From positions 78,955 to 142,954 of IMG/VR virus record IMGVR_UViG_3300044960_000921: a DNA stretch of 64,000 nucleotides; one strand, written 5' to 3'. Within the stretch, counting starts at the first letter, position 1. Each line of letters begins with the position of its first letter. This document shows positions 1 through 8,710 of the stretch, piece by piece. The notes beneath the pieces were generated by a model that did no database searches, was not told the origin of the DNA, and saw only the letters and a list, made by a program, of their open reading frames with translations. A program made the translations under genes and the position numbers. Source of the DNA: a virus.

Positions 1-837
1 GACGTTGCCGAGGCCGTTCGTGTTCATGACCGTCGCCCCGGTGACCGAGTTCGCCACCTTGACCGCGACCCGCATCCCGTTCGTCAGCGCGGCCGGGGCC
101 GGGTTCAGGGCGATGTTGATCTGGTTCGCCGCCCCGCTCGTGTCCTGTGCGAACGTCACGGCCCCGCTCTGGATCGTGGAGAGCATCGCGGGCAGCTTTG
201 CGTCGATGAAAGGGGCGGTCGCCAACCTCACGATATCGGGGCTCGTGATGGTCGTCTGGCCGTTGGCCACCGTGACGGCGTAGAGGCCGACGTAGCCCGC
301 GTCGGGGGCCGGCGTCGCCTGCGTGCCGGTGGTGGCGGAGGTGCCCGCCTTCACGCCCAGGAGGCAGACCCCCTTGCGGACCGTGTTCTGCGACACGCCC
401 GAGTTGTTCGGGCCGCTCCAGGCCTGGGTCGGGTCGGAGGCGTTGTAGTACGGCAGCACCGTCGCCCCCGCGTCGAGATCCTGATAGGCCGCCTGGATCA
501 GGTAGACGATGGAGTGCCCCGTCGTGGCCGGGGCCGGGCAGTTGAACGACTGAGCGGTGAGCGAGATGCCCTGCTTGACGATCTGGTTGGTGGTATCCGC
601 CGGGATCGTGCCGTAGGCCGTGCCGTCGACGTTCTGCAGGCTGTGGATCGAGCCGGGGCCAATCAGCACGGTCATATCCGCGGGGCTGTTCGGTGTGCAG
701 GCGAGGCCGTCGACCGACAGGCTCGTGCCGAGCACCGCGCGCATGAGGAAGCCGAGTGCCACCATCGTGTTCTTGTTGGTGAGCAGCAGGTCGGTTTCGA
801 GCGGGATCTGGCCCTGGTACACGATCTCACGATCCAT
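1..837 (-). CDS. Tail fibre/collar protein, 3' end outside window
   Basis: The reading frame opens at ATG 835-837 and runs off the left edge with no stop, so at least 279 N-terminal residues are present. The start MDREIVYQGQIPLETDLL is the kind of N-terminus seen on tail-fibre proteins of P2/Mu-like myoviruses, which join the fibre to the baseplate. The remainder is threonine-, alanine- and glycine-rich, as expected of a fibre shaft. It is the last gene of the tail operon seen here, directly after the I-like baseplate protein. The receptor-binding tip would lie outside the window. Confidence 0.7.
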   Translation of the reverse strand, partial: MDREIVYQGQIPLETDLLLTNKNTMVALGFLMRAVLGTSLSVDGLACTPNSPADMTVLIGPGSIHSLQNVDGTAYGTIPADTTNQIVKQGISLTAQSFNCPAPATTGHSIVYLIQAAYQDLDAGATVLPYYNASDPTQAWSGPNNSGVSQNTVRKGVCLLGVKAGTSATTGTQATPAPDAGYVGLYAVTVANGQTTITSPDIVRLATAPFIDAKLPAMLSTIQSGAVTFAQDTSGAANQINIALNPAPAALTNGMRVAVKVANSVTGATVMNTNGLGNV

Positions 838-852
838 AAGGTCTCCTGGTTG

Positions 853-1518
853 TTAGCTTTGAATCTGGGTCCACACCGTGGTCGCGGCAGGCTTCACCGC
901 GTCGACAGCGGCGTAGATGTCCGCATCCGTCACGGCGCCCTGGACGAGCGCGAGGCTTGCGTACATCGCCTGGCTTGCCTGGCCGTAGCCGCCACTCGGG
1001 ACGCCGTACCCGGCGATGTTGGGGATGCCTTGCCCGAGCGGCCGGTAGGCGACCACGAAGGCCTGGTGGGGCATCTCCAACGAGCCGTAGCCGCCGCCCA
1101 CGCCGTAGCCCACGCCGCCCACGCCGTAGCCGCCCGTATCGTCGGGCCTGCTCGGCTCGAACACCCACGGGGTGCGGCCGGTGAGGATCTCCAGCGTCCG
1201 GATCAGGCCCCTGCGGGTGCCCTTCTCGGGGAACAGGGCGGCGAGGATACGCGTGCGATACGCGTCGTCGGTCTCCTGCCGCTTGCGGGGCAGCCCGGAG
1301 CCGAAGAAATCGAAGGCGATCAGGTCGAGGAAGCCGTCGGTGGCCGTGCCGATGCGGCACTGCCTCCGGGCGTAGTCGGCCAGCCCGTAGGCTGCGGCCA
1401 GCGCCCAGCCGATGCCGGCCAGCACGCCGTCGAGGATGGGGGTCTCGTCGCGGAACCAGCCGCCCGGGAGGACGGCCTTGATTCGCGAGGAGAAATCGGA
1501 TCGATCACCAGTGGCCAT
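853..1518 (-). CDS. Baseplate/tail protein, gpI (Mu gp48/YmfQ-like)
   Basis: A 221-residue protein placed just after baseplate protein J, the usual position of P2 gpI or Mu gp48. The N-terminal half (about residues 15-120) has the pattern of these proteins (DFSSRIKAVLPGGWF, then an aromatic, arginine-rich segment). A tyrosine/glycine-rich stretch (repeats of GGYGVGG, about residues 128-145) looks like a flexible insert. The start overlaps the last bases of the upstream homing endonuclease gene by 14 nt, so the mobile gene is inserted cleanly between two tail genes. The role is inferred to be baseplate wedge completion. Confidence 0.7.
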   Translation of the reverse strand: MATGDRSDFSSRIKAVLPGGWFRDETPILDGVLAGIGWALAAAYGLADYARRQCRIGTATDGFLDLIAFDFFGSGLPRKRQETDDAYRTRILAALFPEKGTRRGLIRTLEILTGRTPWVFEPSRPDDTGGYGVGGVGYGVGGGYGSLEMPHQAFVVAYRPLGQGIPNIAGYGVPSGGYGQASQAMYASLALVQGAVTDADIYAAVDAVKPAATTVWTQIQS

Positions 1519-2254
1519 TCATCTTCCTACGAATGTTTCGCAACGTTGCCGCTTCTGACAGAGCCTTCTTCCTCTCAGGAGATAGCACCCGGTTCATTGC
1601 TGCCTCTGACAACTTACGACGATGTTCCTCAGATTTAGGCTTGCCGCGATTTGCAGCAGACATTTTAGCGCGTTCCTCGGCAGTAGGTTTCCTGCCCTTG
1701 TTTCTGGCGCTGATGAGAGCCTTCTGCTCCGGCGTCATCGGTCGCTTCTTCTTGCCACGCATGATAGCTGCTACCTTCTCGGCGATTTCTCTGGGACGCT
1801 TCCGTCCCTTGAGTGAGGCGCTGATCTTGGCGCGCTGCTCTTGCGTGATGACTTTCCCTTTTTGTGATTCCGATATTTTTCGGATGACGTCTGGCGGCAG
1901 CTTCTTGCCTTTTCGGGCATTTGACAGCTTTCTGCGAGTGCTTATTGCCGTAACATGTCCGTTATGTCCGTCGCCGCCAGGACTCACGTTTGTGAGCTGG
2001 CATCCTTGGCTTCGGTAATATGCGATCCAATAACACTCTCGCTCGGCCCAATTATCGCCGACTTCCTCGATGCAACGGATTATTGGTCGCTTCCCTTCAG
2101 CTTTTAGCTTCCCTATCCACCGACCGGAATACACCTTCGGATTGGCCTCCATGTGCTTTGCAAGTCGATTGCAAAGGCGCATTGCGGTTTTACCTACATA
2201 GCGAACTTCGCCGGTATCAGGATCGCAAAGCACATATATTCGAGTAACCCTCAT
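1505..2254 (-). CDS. GIY-YIG homing endonuclease with NUMOD3 repeats
   Basis: 249 residues. The N-terminus (IYVLCDPDTGEVRYVGKT) is the GIY-YIG nuclease core, with the arginine of RLAKHM following. From about residue 100 onward there are at least five short basic repeats of the NUMOD3 type (pattern S-x-x-x-K-G-K/R, e.g. ISESQKGK, ISASLKGR, ISARNKGR, MSAANRGK), which are DNA-binding modules of homing endonucleases. It lies free-standing between J and I tail genes and its third codon positions are visibly less GC-rich than the flanking genes, both signs of separate origin. Expected to cut an endonuclease-free allele of this locus and so spread itself. Confidence 0.9.
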   Translation of the reverse strand: MRVTRIYVLCDPDTGEVRYVGKTAMRLCNRLAKHMEANPKVYSGRWIGKLKAEGKRPIIRCIEEVGDNWAERECYWIAYYRSQGCQLTNVSPGGDGHNGHVTAISTRRKLSNARKGKKLPPDVIRKISESQKGKVITQEQRAKISASLKGRKRPREIAEKVAAIMRGKKKRPMTPEQKALISARNKGRKPTAEERAKMSAANRGKPKSEEHRRKLSEAAMNRVLSPERKKALSEAATLRNIRRKMNGHW

Positions 2255-2263
2255 ATCCCAGTG

Positions 2264-3385
2264 CTAGCCGATGGTCATGACTCCTGCAACAATTCGTTGT
2301 TTTTGGTTGGCGGCCAGGTCTGCCGTGCCGCCGTTGAGTTCGACCCCGGTCACGTTCTGCACGCCCGGCACCCCGTAGGCGACGCTGGCGATCTGTGTGT
2401 AGGGCACCGACACGCCGAGCTTGAGGCTGTTCAGGAAGTTCGTGAGCGCCACCCCGACGTTGCCGACGACGGTCGGGTGGTTGTAGCCGGGCGCGGAGGT
2501 GACCGTCATGGCCACGTTCGCCGTGACGATGGCGGGCGCGAACACGCCGAAGCTGCTGGTGAAGGGGCGGACCCCGTCGATCGCCGCGTTCACCTTGTTC
2601 AGCAGGTCGGCGGACGCCTGCCCGGTCCCGTCATCGACCACCACGTAGAAGTACCCCTGGTTGGCCGTGCCGTTGTAGTTCTGGTTCTCGGTGATCGTGT
2701 AGTTCAGGCCCTGCTGCACGCCGAGGATGGCAGAGCCGATGGCCGATTTGGTGGCCCTGGAAAGCGAGGCCAGGAAGAGCACGAACCGGGCGCGGAAGTC
2801 GGCGTCGGGCTCGGCGTCCGCCCCGTTCAGGAATCCGGCGGAGTTGGTCACCGTGTCCACGCCAGCGATCGGCGAGGTGATGACGGAGATGGCCCCCGCC
2901 TGGACGTTCCCGCCGCTGCCCCCAACGACGGCCTGCACGGGCACGTTCACGCTGGCGGTGTTCGCCAGGATGACATAGCCGCCGAGACCGGCGTTATACG
3001 CGCTGTTGCTGGTATCGACCGTGACGGCGAAGGTCTGGCTGCCGTCAGCGGTCTGGACCGTGGCGCCGACCGGGACCACGGCCTGTTGCGTCGACGTGAA
3101 CCGGGAGAACATCACCTGGCCGGTGGCGGCCCGGGCCGGGAGCCGGGCGAAGCCGAAGTCGGCGCACCAGGAGTCGAGGTCGGCCCCGACGCTCGTGGCC
3201 GCGCGGGTGAGCGTGAGAACCTGCAGGACGATGGCCTGGAGCCAGAGGAGCTGCCCGGCCACGGCCTGGGCGAGTGCCCGCAGGATGGAGCCGACGCCGA
3301 ATTCGATCAGGGAGGACGCGGCGGCCTGGGTAGCGGTGGCGATCCCGGAGACGATCTGGTTGAAGGTGTAGGTCTGAAGAGCCAT
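2264..3385 (-). CDS. Baseplate J-like protein
   Basis: 373 residues with the baseplate J layout: an N-terminal segment (TYTFNQIVSGIATATQAA) for docking in the baseplate, a region with GTGQASADLLNKVNAAIDGVRP, and a C-terminal GVQNVTGVELNGG segment. The length fits the family (P2 J about 300, Mu gp47 about 360). It follows the gp25/W-like wedge gene after 9 nt, as in P2 (V-W-J-I). J proteins form the outer baseplate wedge that connects the fibres. Confidence 0.9.
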   Translation of the reverse strand: MALQTYTFNQIVSGIATATQAAASSLIEFGVGSILRALAQAVAGQLLWLQAIVLQVLTLTRAATSVGADLDSWCADFGFARLPARAATGQVMFSRFTSTQQAVVPVGATVQTADGSQTFAVTVDTSNSAYNAGLGGYVILANTASVNVPVQAVVGGSGGNVQAGAISVITSPIAGVDTVTNSAGFLNGADAEPDADFRARFVLFLASLSRATKSAIGSAILGVQQGLNYTITENQNYNGTANQGYFYVVVDDGTGQASADLLNKVNAAIDGVRPFTSSFGVFAPAIVTANVAMTVTSAPGYNHPTVVGNVGVALTNFLNSLKLGVSVPYTQIASVAYGVPGVQNVTGVELNGGTADLAANQKQRIVAGVMTIG

Positions 3386-3394
3386 TCGGTGTCC

Positions 3395-3760
3395 TTACGC
3401 GGTTACTTCGAAGGCCAGAGTCTCGGTCCTGCCGGTCTGCGCCTCGACGTAGACGATGCGCACGAAGACGCCGTTCAGGATGGGCGTGAGTTCGATCTGC
3501 GGCTCCGGCTGCTGCTGGACGCTGCCTTCCAGGTACATCTGCGAGCGGATCAGGGCCGTGAGCGCCGTCAGGTCGAGCTTCTGGCCGATGAACCTGGGAA
3601 GCCCCGCCCCGTAGTCCGGTTCCCAGATGTAATCGCCGGGGTTTGTCAGCAGGCGGCGCAGGATGCGCTGCCGGCTGAGGAGGGAGCCCTCGGCCGCCTG
3701 CAGCCCGCCGGTCGCCCCCAGGCCGAGGTCGCCTGAGAAGTAGTGTCCGATGTCTGCCAT
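3395..3760 (-). CDS. Baseplate wedge protein, GPW/gp25 family
   Basis: 121 residues matching the gp25/W family length. The segment ILRRLLTNPGDYIWEPDYGAGLPRFIG is the family hallmark (the conserved NPG-x-x-x/W-P-x-x-G region), followed by a helix and a final beta-strand (VRIVYVEAQTGRTETLAFEV). gp25 is the lysozyme-like wedge subunit that nucleates the contractile sheath. It sits between gpV and J in the canonical order. Confidence 0.9.
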   Translation of the reverse strand: MADIGHYFSGDLGLGATGGLQAAEGSLLSRQRILRRLLTNPGDYIWEPDYGAGLPRFIGQKLDLTALTALIRSQMYLEGSVQQQPEPQIELTPILNGVFVRIVYVEAQTGRTETLAFEVTA

Positions 3761-3766
3761 GTCGCC

Positions 3767-4417
3767 CTACAGTTGCTCATTGGGCACGCCGCTGGTCCCG
3801 CTCGGGGTCGGGTGGGTGTGCGTGTTGTACACGTCTCTGATGTGCCCCACGGTGCCATCGGTGCCGTTCAGGTCCGTGATGTCGCCGGTGGCGAATATTT
3901 CCCCGTCCACCGTCACATCACCGGTGATATTCACGTCGCCGGTCAGGTTGAACTGCGAGGCCGAGGCCACCACGTTGCCCGTCACCGTCAGGTTGGCCTG
4001 GCCCGCCACCGTGGCGTTCAGGTCGCCCGCGGTGTGCAGTTCCACCGAGCCGTCGTTCCTGAACTTCAGGAAGCTGCCCGAGGCGTGCTGGAGCCAGAAT
4101 TCGCCGGATGGCACCGCGAGCGGTCTCAGGGCGTCCCCGTAGTGGCGCAGGCCGACGATGCCAGCCTCCTTGCCGCCCTCCTGGAACCGCACCTCGACCA
4201 CGTCCCCGACCTTTGGCGGCGCGAAGAGGCCCCAGCCGTTGCCGACCCAGAGGCTGGCGACGGGCAGCCACCCGGTCTCCACGTCCTCGGGCTGGATGCG
4301 AACCTTGGCCGAGTAGGTGGCCGGGTCGTAGTTGCTCACGACGCCGATGCGGGTGAGGGAGAGCTGGGTCATCGCCCGTGCCGCCTCCCGGCGCATCATG
4401 TTGGTCAAGCCGTCCAT
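3767..4417 (-). CDS. Baseplate spike protein, gpV-like
   Basis: 216 residues from ATG 4415-4417, which overlaps the stop of the upstream gpD gene as TGATG, so the pair is probably translationally coupled. An OB-fold region (about 30-100, RIGVVSNYDPATYSAKVRIQ) is followed by repeated short beta-strand units (NLTVTGNVVASASQFNLTGDVNITGDVTVDG) typical of the spike beta-helix, and by a His-containing tip (YNTHTHPT), which in gpV binds iron. It pierces the outer membrane during infection. Confidence 0.88.
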   Translation of the reverse strand: MDGLTNMMRREAARAMTQLSLTRIGVVSNYDPATYSAKVRIQPEDVETGWLPVASLWVGNGWGLFAPPKVGDVVEVRFQEGGKEAGIVGLRHYGDALRPLAVPSGEFWLQHASGSFLKFRNDGSVELHTAGDLNATVAGQANLTVTGNVVASASQFNLTGDVNITGDVTVDGEIFATGDITDLNGTDGTVGHIRDVYNTHTHPTPSGTSGVPNEQL

Positions 4418-5514
4418 CAGCCGATCACCACCGTGCTCTGGGTGCCGTGGTTCTTGGCGCGCAGGTCCATGCGGTATCCCTCCTCGAACGAGATGCGGCG
4501 GGTGACCGAATCCGGGTAATAGAGCTGGTCCCAGCCGTTGCCGGCCCCGACCAGATGGATCATCGCCCGCGTGGTGAGCTTGCTGTCGCCGGGGAGGCTC
4601 GCGGTCAGCACGCGCTCGTGCCGGGTGATCTCCTCGGCCTTCGCCTTCGCCAGGGCAAGGCACTGGTCCCGGGTCAGGTTCGGGACGTTGAAGCTATAGG
4701 TCTGGAACGCCCTGCGCCCCGCTTCCCTCTCGCCGTTCGCCAGCCGCGCGACCCGAAATTCGACCTTGAAGGCCCGCTGCAGCTTCTGGTTCCAGCTCCG
4801 CACGATGACGATCACGTCCCTGGCCAGCGTCTGCGACCGGCTCAGGCGGATGTCGAGGGCGTTGGAGGCCAGCGCCGCCTCGTCCCAGGCGATCTTGTAA
4901 GCCGGGTTGGTGGGCAGCGGGGACGGCTCGAAGTGCAGCCGGTCGCCGGTCACCCAGACGTCGAACCCTTCCTGCTCGGCGAGGTAGACGAGCAGGTCCC
5001 ACTCGGATTGCTCCTGGGTCAGCACGACGTGCTCGTGGCTGTAGTAGGTGCCCGCCTTGGTGCTCGTGGCCTGGACTTTCGAGAGGAGGCCGTGGCGGTC
5101 GGCCAGCGTCTCGGCGATCTGGCTGGCGGTCTGGTTGACGAACTTCTCGGCGGTCTTGGCGTCGATCAGCGGGGCCGACAGGTCCCGCCCGCTCAGGGTG
5201 ATGGTCCGGCGCACCGGGTCGTAGTCGATCTCGTCCACCTGCCCCAGGATCAGCGGCATCAGCCGCTCGCCCGCGAACCCGGCGGCGATGCCGATCCGGT
5301 CGTACACGGAATTCGCCCAGTAATCGGGGCCGTAGGCGGCGGGCAACTCGGAGAGCGCCAGGACTGCATGGAAGGTGTCCGAGGCGAAGTGCGTGTTGTT
5401 CGTCACCTCGGCCTCGATCAGGCCCGGGATGGGGATGCCGTTGACGGTGAGCTCGACGACCGGCCGGCGGACGTCGCTCAGGACGACGGGGTTCAGGTCA
5501 CCGAGCAGGAACAA
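4417..5514 (-). CDS. Late control D-like baseplate hub protein (TTG start)
   Basis: 365 residues if translation starts at TTG 5512-5514, which has a GGAG six nt upstream and overlaps the end of gpX; no ATG or GTG lies in frame near there. The protein has the gpD/gp44 hub pattern: ELTVNGIPIPGLIEAEV near the N-terminus, a middle segment with EWDLLVYLAEQEGFDVWV, and a C-terminal beta-rich domain. gpD forms the trimeric baseplate hub that carries the gpV spike. An open frame extends upstream to 5643, but that part overlaps gpX and is arginine-rich shadow sequence. Confidence 0.82.
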   Translation of the reverse strand: MFLLGDLNPVVLSDVRRPVVELTVNGIPIPGLIEAEVTNNTHFASDTFHAVLALSELPAAYGPDYWANSVYDRIGIAAGFAGERLMPLILGQVDEIDYDPVRRTITLSGRDLSAPLIDAKTAEKFVNQTASQIAETLADRHGLLSKVQATSTKAGTYYSHEHVVLTQEQSEWDLLVYLAEQEGFDVWVTGDRLHFEPSPLPTNPAYKIAWDEAALASNALDIRLSRSQTLARDVIVIVRSWNQKLQRAFKVEFRVARLANGEREAGRRAFQTYSFNVPNLTRDQCLALAKAKAEEITRHERVLTASLPGDSKLTTRAMIHLVGAGNGWDQLYYPDSVTRRISFEEGYRMDLRAKNHGTQSTVVIG

Positions 5515-5689
5515 AGACGCCTCCGCCCGCGTTCCGGTCCGCCGCCGGGATGCGCAGTACCGCCGTGCCGGTGAGGAACGGATCGAGCAGCCCGTTGGCC
5601 TGGGCAATCCGGTTCCACTGCGTGGCGTCCCCGAGATGCTCAAGGGCCAGCACGAACAGGTTGCCGCCGGCGACGGTCACGGTTTTCAT
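5498..5689 (-). CDS. Tail protein X, LysM-like
   Basis: 63 residues, matching the short gpX family. MKTVTVAGGNLFVLALEHLGDATQWNRIA is the LysM-type fold of gpX (GGNLF...LG.ATQWNRIAQANGL), then DPFLTGTAVLRIP. It overlaps the start of gpD by 17 nt. gpX is a peptidoglycan- or hub-associated baseplate component of P2-like and Mu-like phages. Confidence 0.85.
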   Translation of the reverse strand: MKTVTVAGGNLFVLALEHLGDATQWNRIAQANGLLDPFLTGTAVLRIPAADRNAGGGVFVPAR

Positions 5690-5692
5690 TTC

Positions 5693-6484
5693 TCAGCTCC
5701 CAAAATTGCTGATGTTCAGCGTCATGCGCCCGAGCGAGTCGGACAGGCGGTGGAGATTGTTCAGCTGGGCAAAGTCGGATGCCTGCTCCACCAGGCCGGC
5801 GGCCATGTCGGAGACCGCCCCGCCCGCGGCCGGCAGCAAGGTGCCCAGCCCGAGGTTGATGTTCGAGATGGCCTTGCCCACCAGAGCCTGGGCCCCGGCG
5901 GCCGAGGTGAGCATTCCGCCCAGGATCGCCCCTTCCGTCGGCGCGATGGCGGCGGTGATGAGGTTGGTGGACCACGGCACGCCCGCCTGGAAGTTGCTGA
6001 AGCCGGCGGCCACGCCGTCCACGGCGGCGCTGATCTCCTCGCTCCCAATCAGGTCGCTCAGCCCGGCGGCTTCCACCAGGTCTGAAGCCAGCGACTCGGC
6101 CAGGCCGGCGGCGAAAGACGCAATGGCCTGAGCCTCGTCCAGGACCACGGTGCAAACGATGCTATAGGGGATTTCGTGCGGGCTCTGGTAGTTGGCCTCG
6201 AACGAGCGGATGACGACCTGGAACCGGTGCAGGCCCCAGGCCAGCAGGATTTTTCTGCCGCGCCGCCGCATGAAATCCAGCAGGATACCCCGCTGCTCGC
6301 TGCTCGGCCCCCGGAGCCGCCCGGACCAGCGGATGTCGGCGTCGTTCGGGCCCATCGCGTCGATGACGCGGCCCCCGCCCGGCAGCTTGTGGATGGCCAG
6401 CTTCTGCTCGCCGCCGAAGTTGATGGTCTCGGGGATCTCGAAGCCGGTGAAGACGACCCCGCCGAGGGTGAGGGTGACGGTCAT
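5693..6484 (-). CDS. gpU-like tail/baseplate protein with helical C-terminus
   Basis: 263 residues. The first about 125 residues resemble the gpU-like tail proteins of Mu/Bcep-type phages: LTLGGVVFTGFEIPE, then GGGRVIDAMGPNDADIRWSG and a C-terminal beta hairpin. The remaining half is alanine/glycine-rich and probably helical with no clear motif. The gene lies between tape measure and gpX, the normal place for gpU-type proteins. It is longer than P2 gpU (159), so the helical tail is an extension. Confidence 0.65.
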   Translation of the reverse strand: MTVTLTLGGVVFTGFEIPETINFGGEQKLAIHKLPGGGRVIDAMGPNDADIRWSGRLRGPSSEQRGILLDFMRRRGRKILLAWGLHRFQVVIRSFEANYQSPHEIPYSIVCTVVLDEAQAIASFAAGLAESLASDLVEAAGLSDLIGSEEISAAVDGVAAGFSNFQAGVPWSTNLITAAIAPTEGAILGGMLTSAAGAQALVGKAISNINLGLGTLLPAAGGAVSDMAAGLVEQASDFAQLNNLHRLSDSLGRMTLNISNFGS

Positions 6485-6487
6485 GCG

Positions 6488-8227
6488 CTACCGGCCCCCG
6501 CCCGATCCCGAGTGACGTGGGATCGCACGGTAATCGGGCGCTCCGCCGGAGCCGGAGGGGCGGGACGCGGCCCGCTCGTTGTGCTTGTTCACGGCGTGCG
6601 CGACCTTCCGGCCGTCGATGTTGACGGTGGTGTGGATCTCGCGCGAGTTCTCCCGCATCGGCGGGCCGTAGCTGGGGGCCATCTTTCCCTTGAGCCAGCC
6701 GCCGACGGCCTCGCCGCCCTGCTCGATCATGTTGATGGGGTTGTACTTCCAGCCGCCGATCGTGTCCGCATTGGCGACGGCCATGCCCAGCCCGACCACT
6801 TCCGCCACGGCGGCGGTCAGCGTGCCAAGGCCGGTGGCGGCGACGGCCAGCGGCAGGCCGGTGAGCGTGGTCAGGACCAGGCCGATGACCTTGAGGCCCG
6901 CCCCGGCGATCATCAGGGTGCCGCCCAGCGTGGCGAGAGCCGACAGGCCGCCGAACGTCAGCATCAGCCCCTGGGTCAGCGTTGGATGGTCGGCCGCGAA
7001 TGTGGCGAGCGAGTTTAGGGCGTTCGTGAGGCCCCGCAGCATGGGGATGATGACCGGGACCACGGTCATGCCGAGGGCGGTTTTCAGGGCGTCCCATTGG
7101 GCATCGAGCGCCCTGTAGACGGTGGGCGGGTCGCGCTTGATCAGGTCGTAATAGGCGCTGGAGTCTCCGGCCCCCTTGATCAGCTCGAAATCCTTCTGGA
7201 GCCGGGGCCCCTGCATCATGAGGATATTGGCCATGCGGCCCGCCACGCGGTTCGAGAAGAGCCGCTCGATGACCTCCTGCTGGGCCTTCGGGTCGGTGAT
7301 GCCCCGCTTGGCCAACTCGCCCTGCAGGAACTGCATGTAAAGGAACGGGTTATCCTGGAAGAGCCCCGCGTTCTTCGCCTGGATCATCGCGCTCTCGCCG
7401 GTGATCCCCTTGACGCTCTGGAGCAGGCCCATCTGCTGCCAGACGGCCAGGGCCTTCTTGTCGATCCGGCCGCCCACGATGGCTCGGTACATGCTGGTCA
7501 GCGAGTTGCCGGTCTGGGACCCGCCCAGTTCCTGCACCAGCGTGGGGGCGATGCCGTAGAGGAAGTCGTTGCTGTAGCTCGTGCCGCCGATGCCCGCGTA
7601 TTTCTGCATCTGGAGCAGCATCTGGGGCGTGACCTTGCCGCCGGAGGCGATGACCGCCCTGGTCATGTAGTCGGCCTGCTCCTGGAAGGTCTGCGGGCTC
7701 ATCGACGCGCCGCGGAGTTCGAGGGCCTTGGCGGCGGCGAACGCCACGTCCCTGGCGCCGATTCCTCCGGTCCCGTGCAGGGTGGCGTCGAGCACGGCCT
7801 GGATGCGCTGCATCTGGGGCAGGAAGTGGATGGCCTCCATCGTGTCGCCGAAGACCATGCGCAGCTCGCGGATGGCCTTGAGATTCTCGGTCGGGCTGCT
7901 GGTCATCACCTCGCCGGCGGTCTTCCAGGCGGCGGCGGTGGCTTCGGCGATCTCCTGCTGCTTCATCCCGGCGGCCTTGGCCAGTTCGAGCTGGTGGACG
8001 TACTCGCTGGCGGGCTTGACGGCGGACTTGATCAGGCCCAGCCCCATGAATCCGGCCCCGCCGACGATGGCCCCGGTCAGCCCGAGCAGCTTGATCTCCT
8101 TGAGGGTCTTCTGGAGCTTCTTGGCCTCGAGGTCGGTCTTGACGAAGTCGCGGGCGATCAGGCCCAGCGCGGCGCTTACGTTGCTGTGCAGCGCCAGCGT
8201 GACTCCGACCTTGTAAGCCTCGAACAT
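6488..8227 (-). CDS. Tail tape measure protein
   Basis: 579 residues, long and largely helical, with several hydrophobic stretches in the middle and C-terminal parts (e.g. LLGLTGAIVGGAGFMGLGLI near residue 48, and the run from about 400 to 480), which is typical of tape measure proteins that enter the host membrane. It is the longest tail gene and lies after the tail chaperone pair and a gp10-like gene. The common rule of about 0.15 nm per residue would give a tail of roughly 85-90 nm (inference). Confidence 0.85.
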   Translation of the reverse strand: MFEAYKVGVTLALHSNVSAALGLIARDFVKTDLEAKKLQKTLKEIKLLGLTGAIVGGAGFMGLGLIKSAVKPASEYVHQLELAKAAGMKQQEIAEATAAAWKTAGEVMTSSPTENLKAIRELRMVFGDTMEAIHFLPQMQRIQAVLDATLHGTGGIGARDVAFAAAKALELRGASMSPQTFQEQADYMTRAVIASGGKVTPQMLLQMQKYAGIGGTSYSNDFLYGIAPTLVQELGGSQTGNSLTSMYRAIVGGRIDKKALAVWQQMGLLQSVKGITGESAMIQAKNAGLFQDNPFLYMQFLQGELAKRGITDPKAQQEVIERLFSNRVAGRMANILMMQGPRLQKDFELIKGAGDSSAYYDLIKRDPPTVYRALDAQWDALKTALGMTVVPVIIPMLRGLTNALNSLATFAADHPTLTQGLMLTFGGLSALATLGGTLMIAGAGLKVIGLVLTTLTGLPLAVAATGLGTLTAAVAEVVGLGMAVANADTIGGWKYNPINMIEQGGEAVGGWLKGKMAPSYGPPMRENSREIHTTVNIDGRKVAHAVNKHNERAASRPSGSGGAPDYRAIPRHSGSGGGR

Positions 8228-8710
8228 CTACTCTCCGATGGGCAGCTTGCCCTGAAATACGTCTTTGCCAACGAGCGCGGCGACGATCTCCTCGCCCAGG
8301 ATCTCCTTCAGGCGGGGCAGTTCCTCCGCCATCGCTCCGCCGAGGAACGAGCGGGGAGGGATGTGCTCGGTGCCGAGTTCCTGGTAGACGGCGATATCGC
8401 TATCCGAACCGATGGTCACCTCGGTGCCGTGGACCTTGTGGCCGATGCTGTCGCGCATCGCGCCGGAGCGGAGCAGCGGTTCGTCTTCCGGGTAGCCCTG
8501 CCTGGCGCGGTCGGCCTTGGTCGAATCGGCCAGCTCAGCCCAGCCAGCGAACGGTGGGGCCGCCTCCTGGTACTCACCGATCTTGGCCTTTGCCCGCTTC
8601 TTGACCTGCTTCCCGATGCGATCGAGGATCCGGTGCTCGGACTTTTTCACGGCGACCGCCATGGTCGTCAGGTGGGCGGCGAAGGCCGCCATGTGGCCGA
8701 ATTCCTTCAT
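8228..8710 (-). CDS. HK97 gp10/Mu gpG-like virion morphogenesis protein
   Basis: 160 residues. Basic N-terminal helix (KKSEHRILDRIGKQVKKRAKAKIGEY), then a central PLLRSGAMRDSIGHKV segment and a C-terminal YQELGTEHIPPRSFLGGAM, the pattern of HK97-gp10/virion morphogenesis (gpG) proteins that complete the tail or join it to the head. Its ATG overlaps the stop of the frameshifted chaperone as ATGA. The position between chaperone and tape measure is unusual; such genes normally lie before the tube gene. Confidence 0.65.
   Translation of the reverse strand: MKEFGHMAAFAAHLTTMAVAVKKSEHRILDRIGKQVKKRAKAKIGEYQEAAPPFAGWAELADSTKADRARQGYPEDEPLLRSGAMRDSIGHKVHGTEVTIGSDSDIAVYQELGTEHIPPRSFLGGAMAEELPRLKEILGEEIVAALVGKDVFQGKLPIGE

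Noticed and set aside
1650-2000. NUMOD3 repeat DNA as a tandem repeat
   Set aside because: Repeats are at protein level with divergent DNA; explained by the endonuclease modules.
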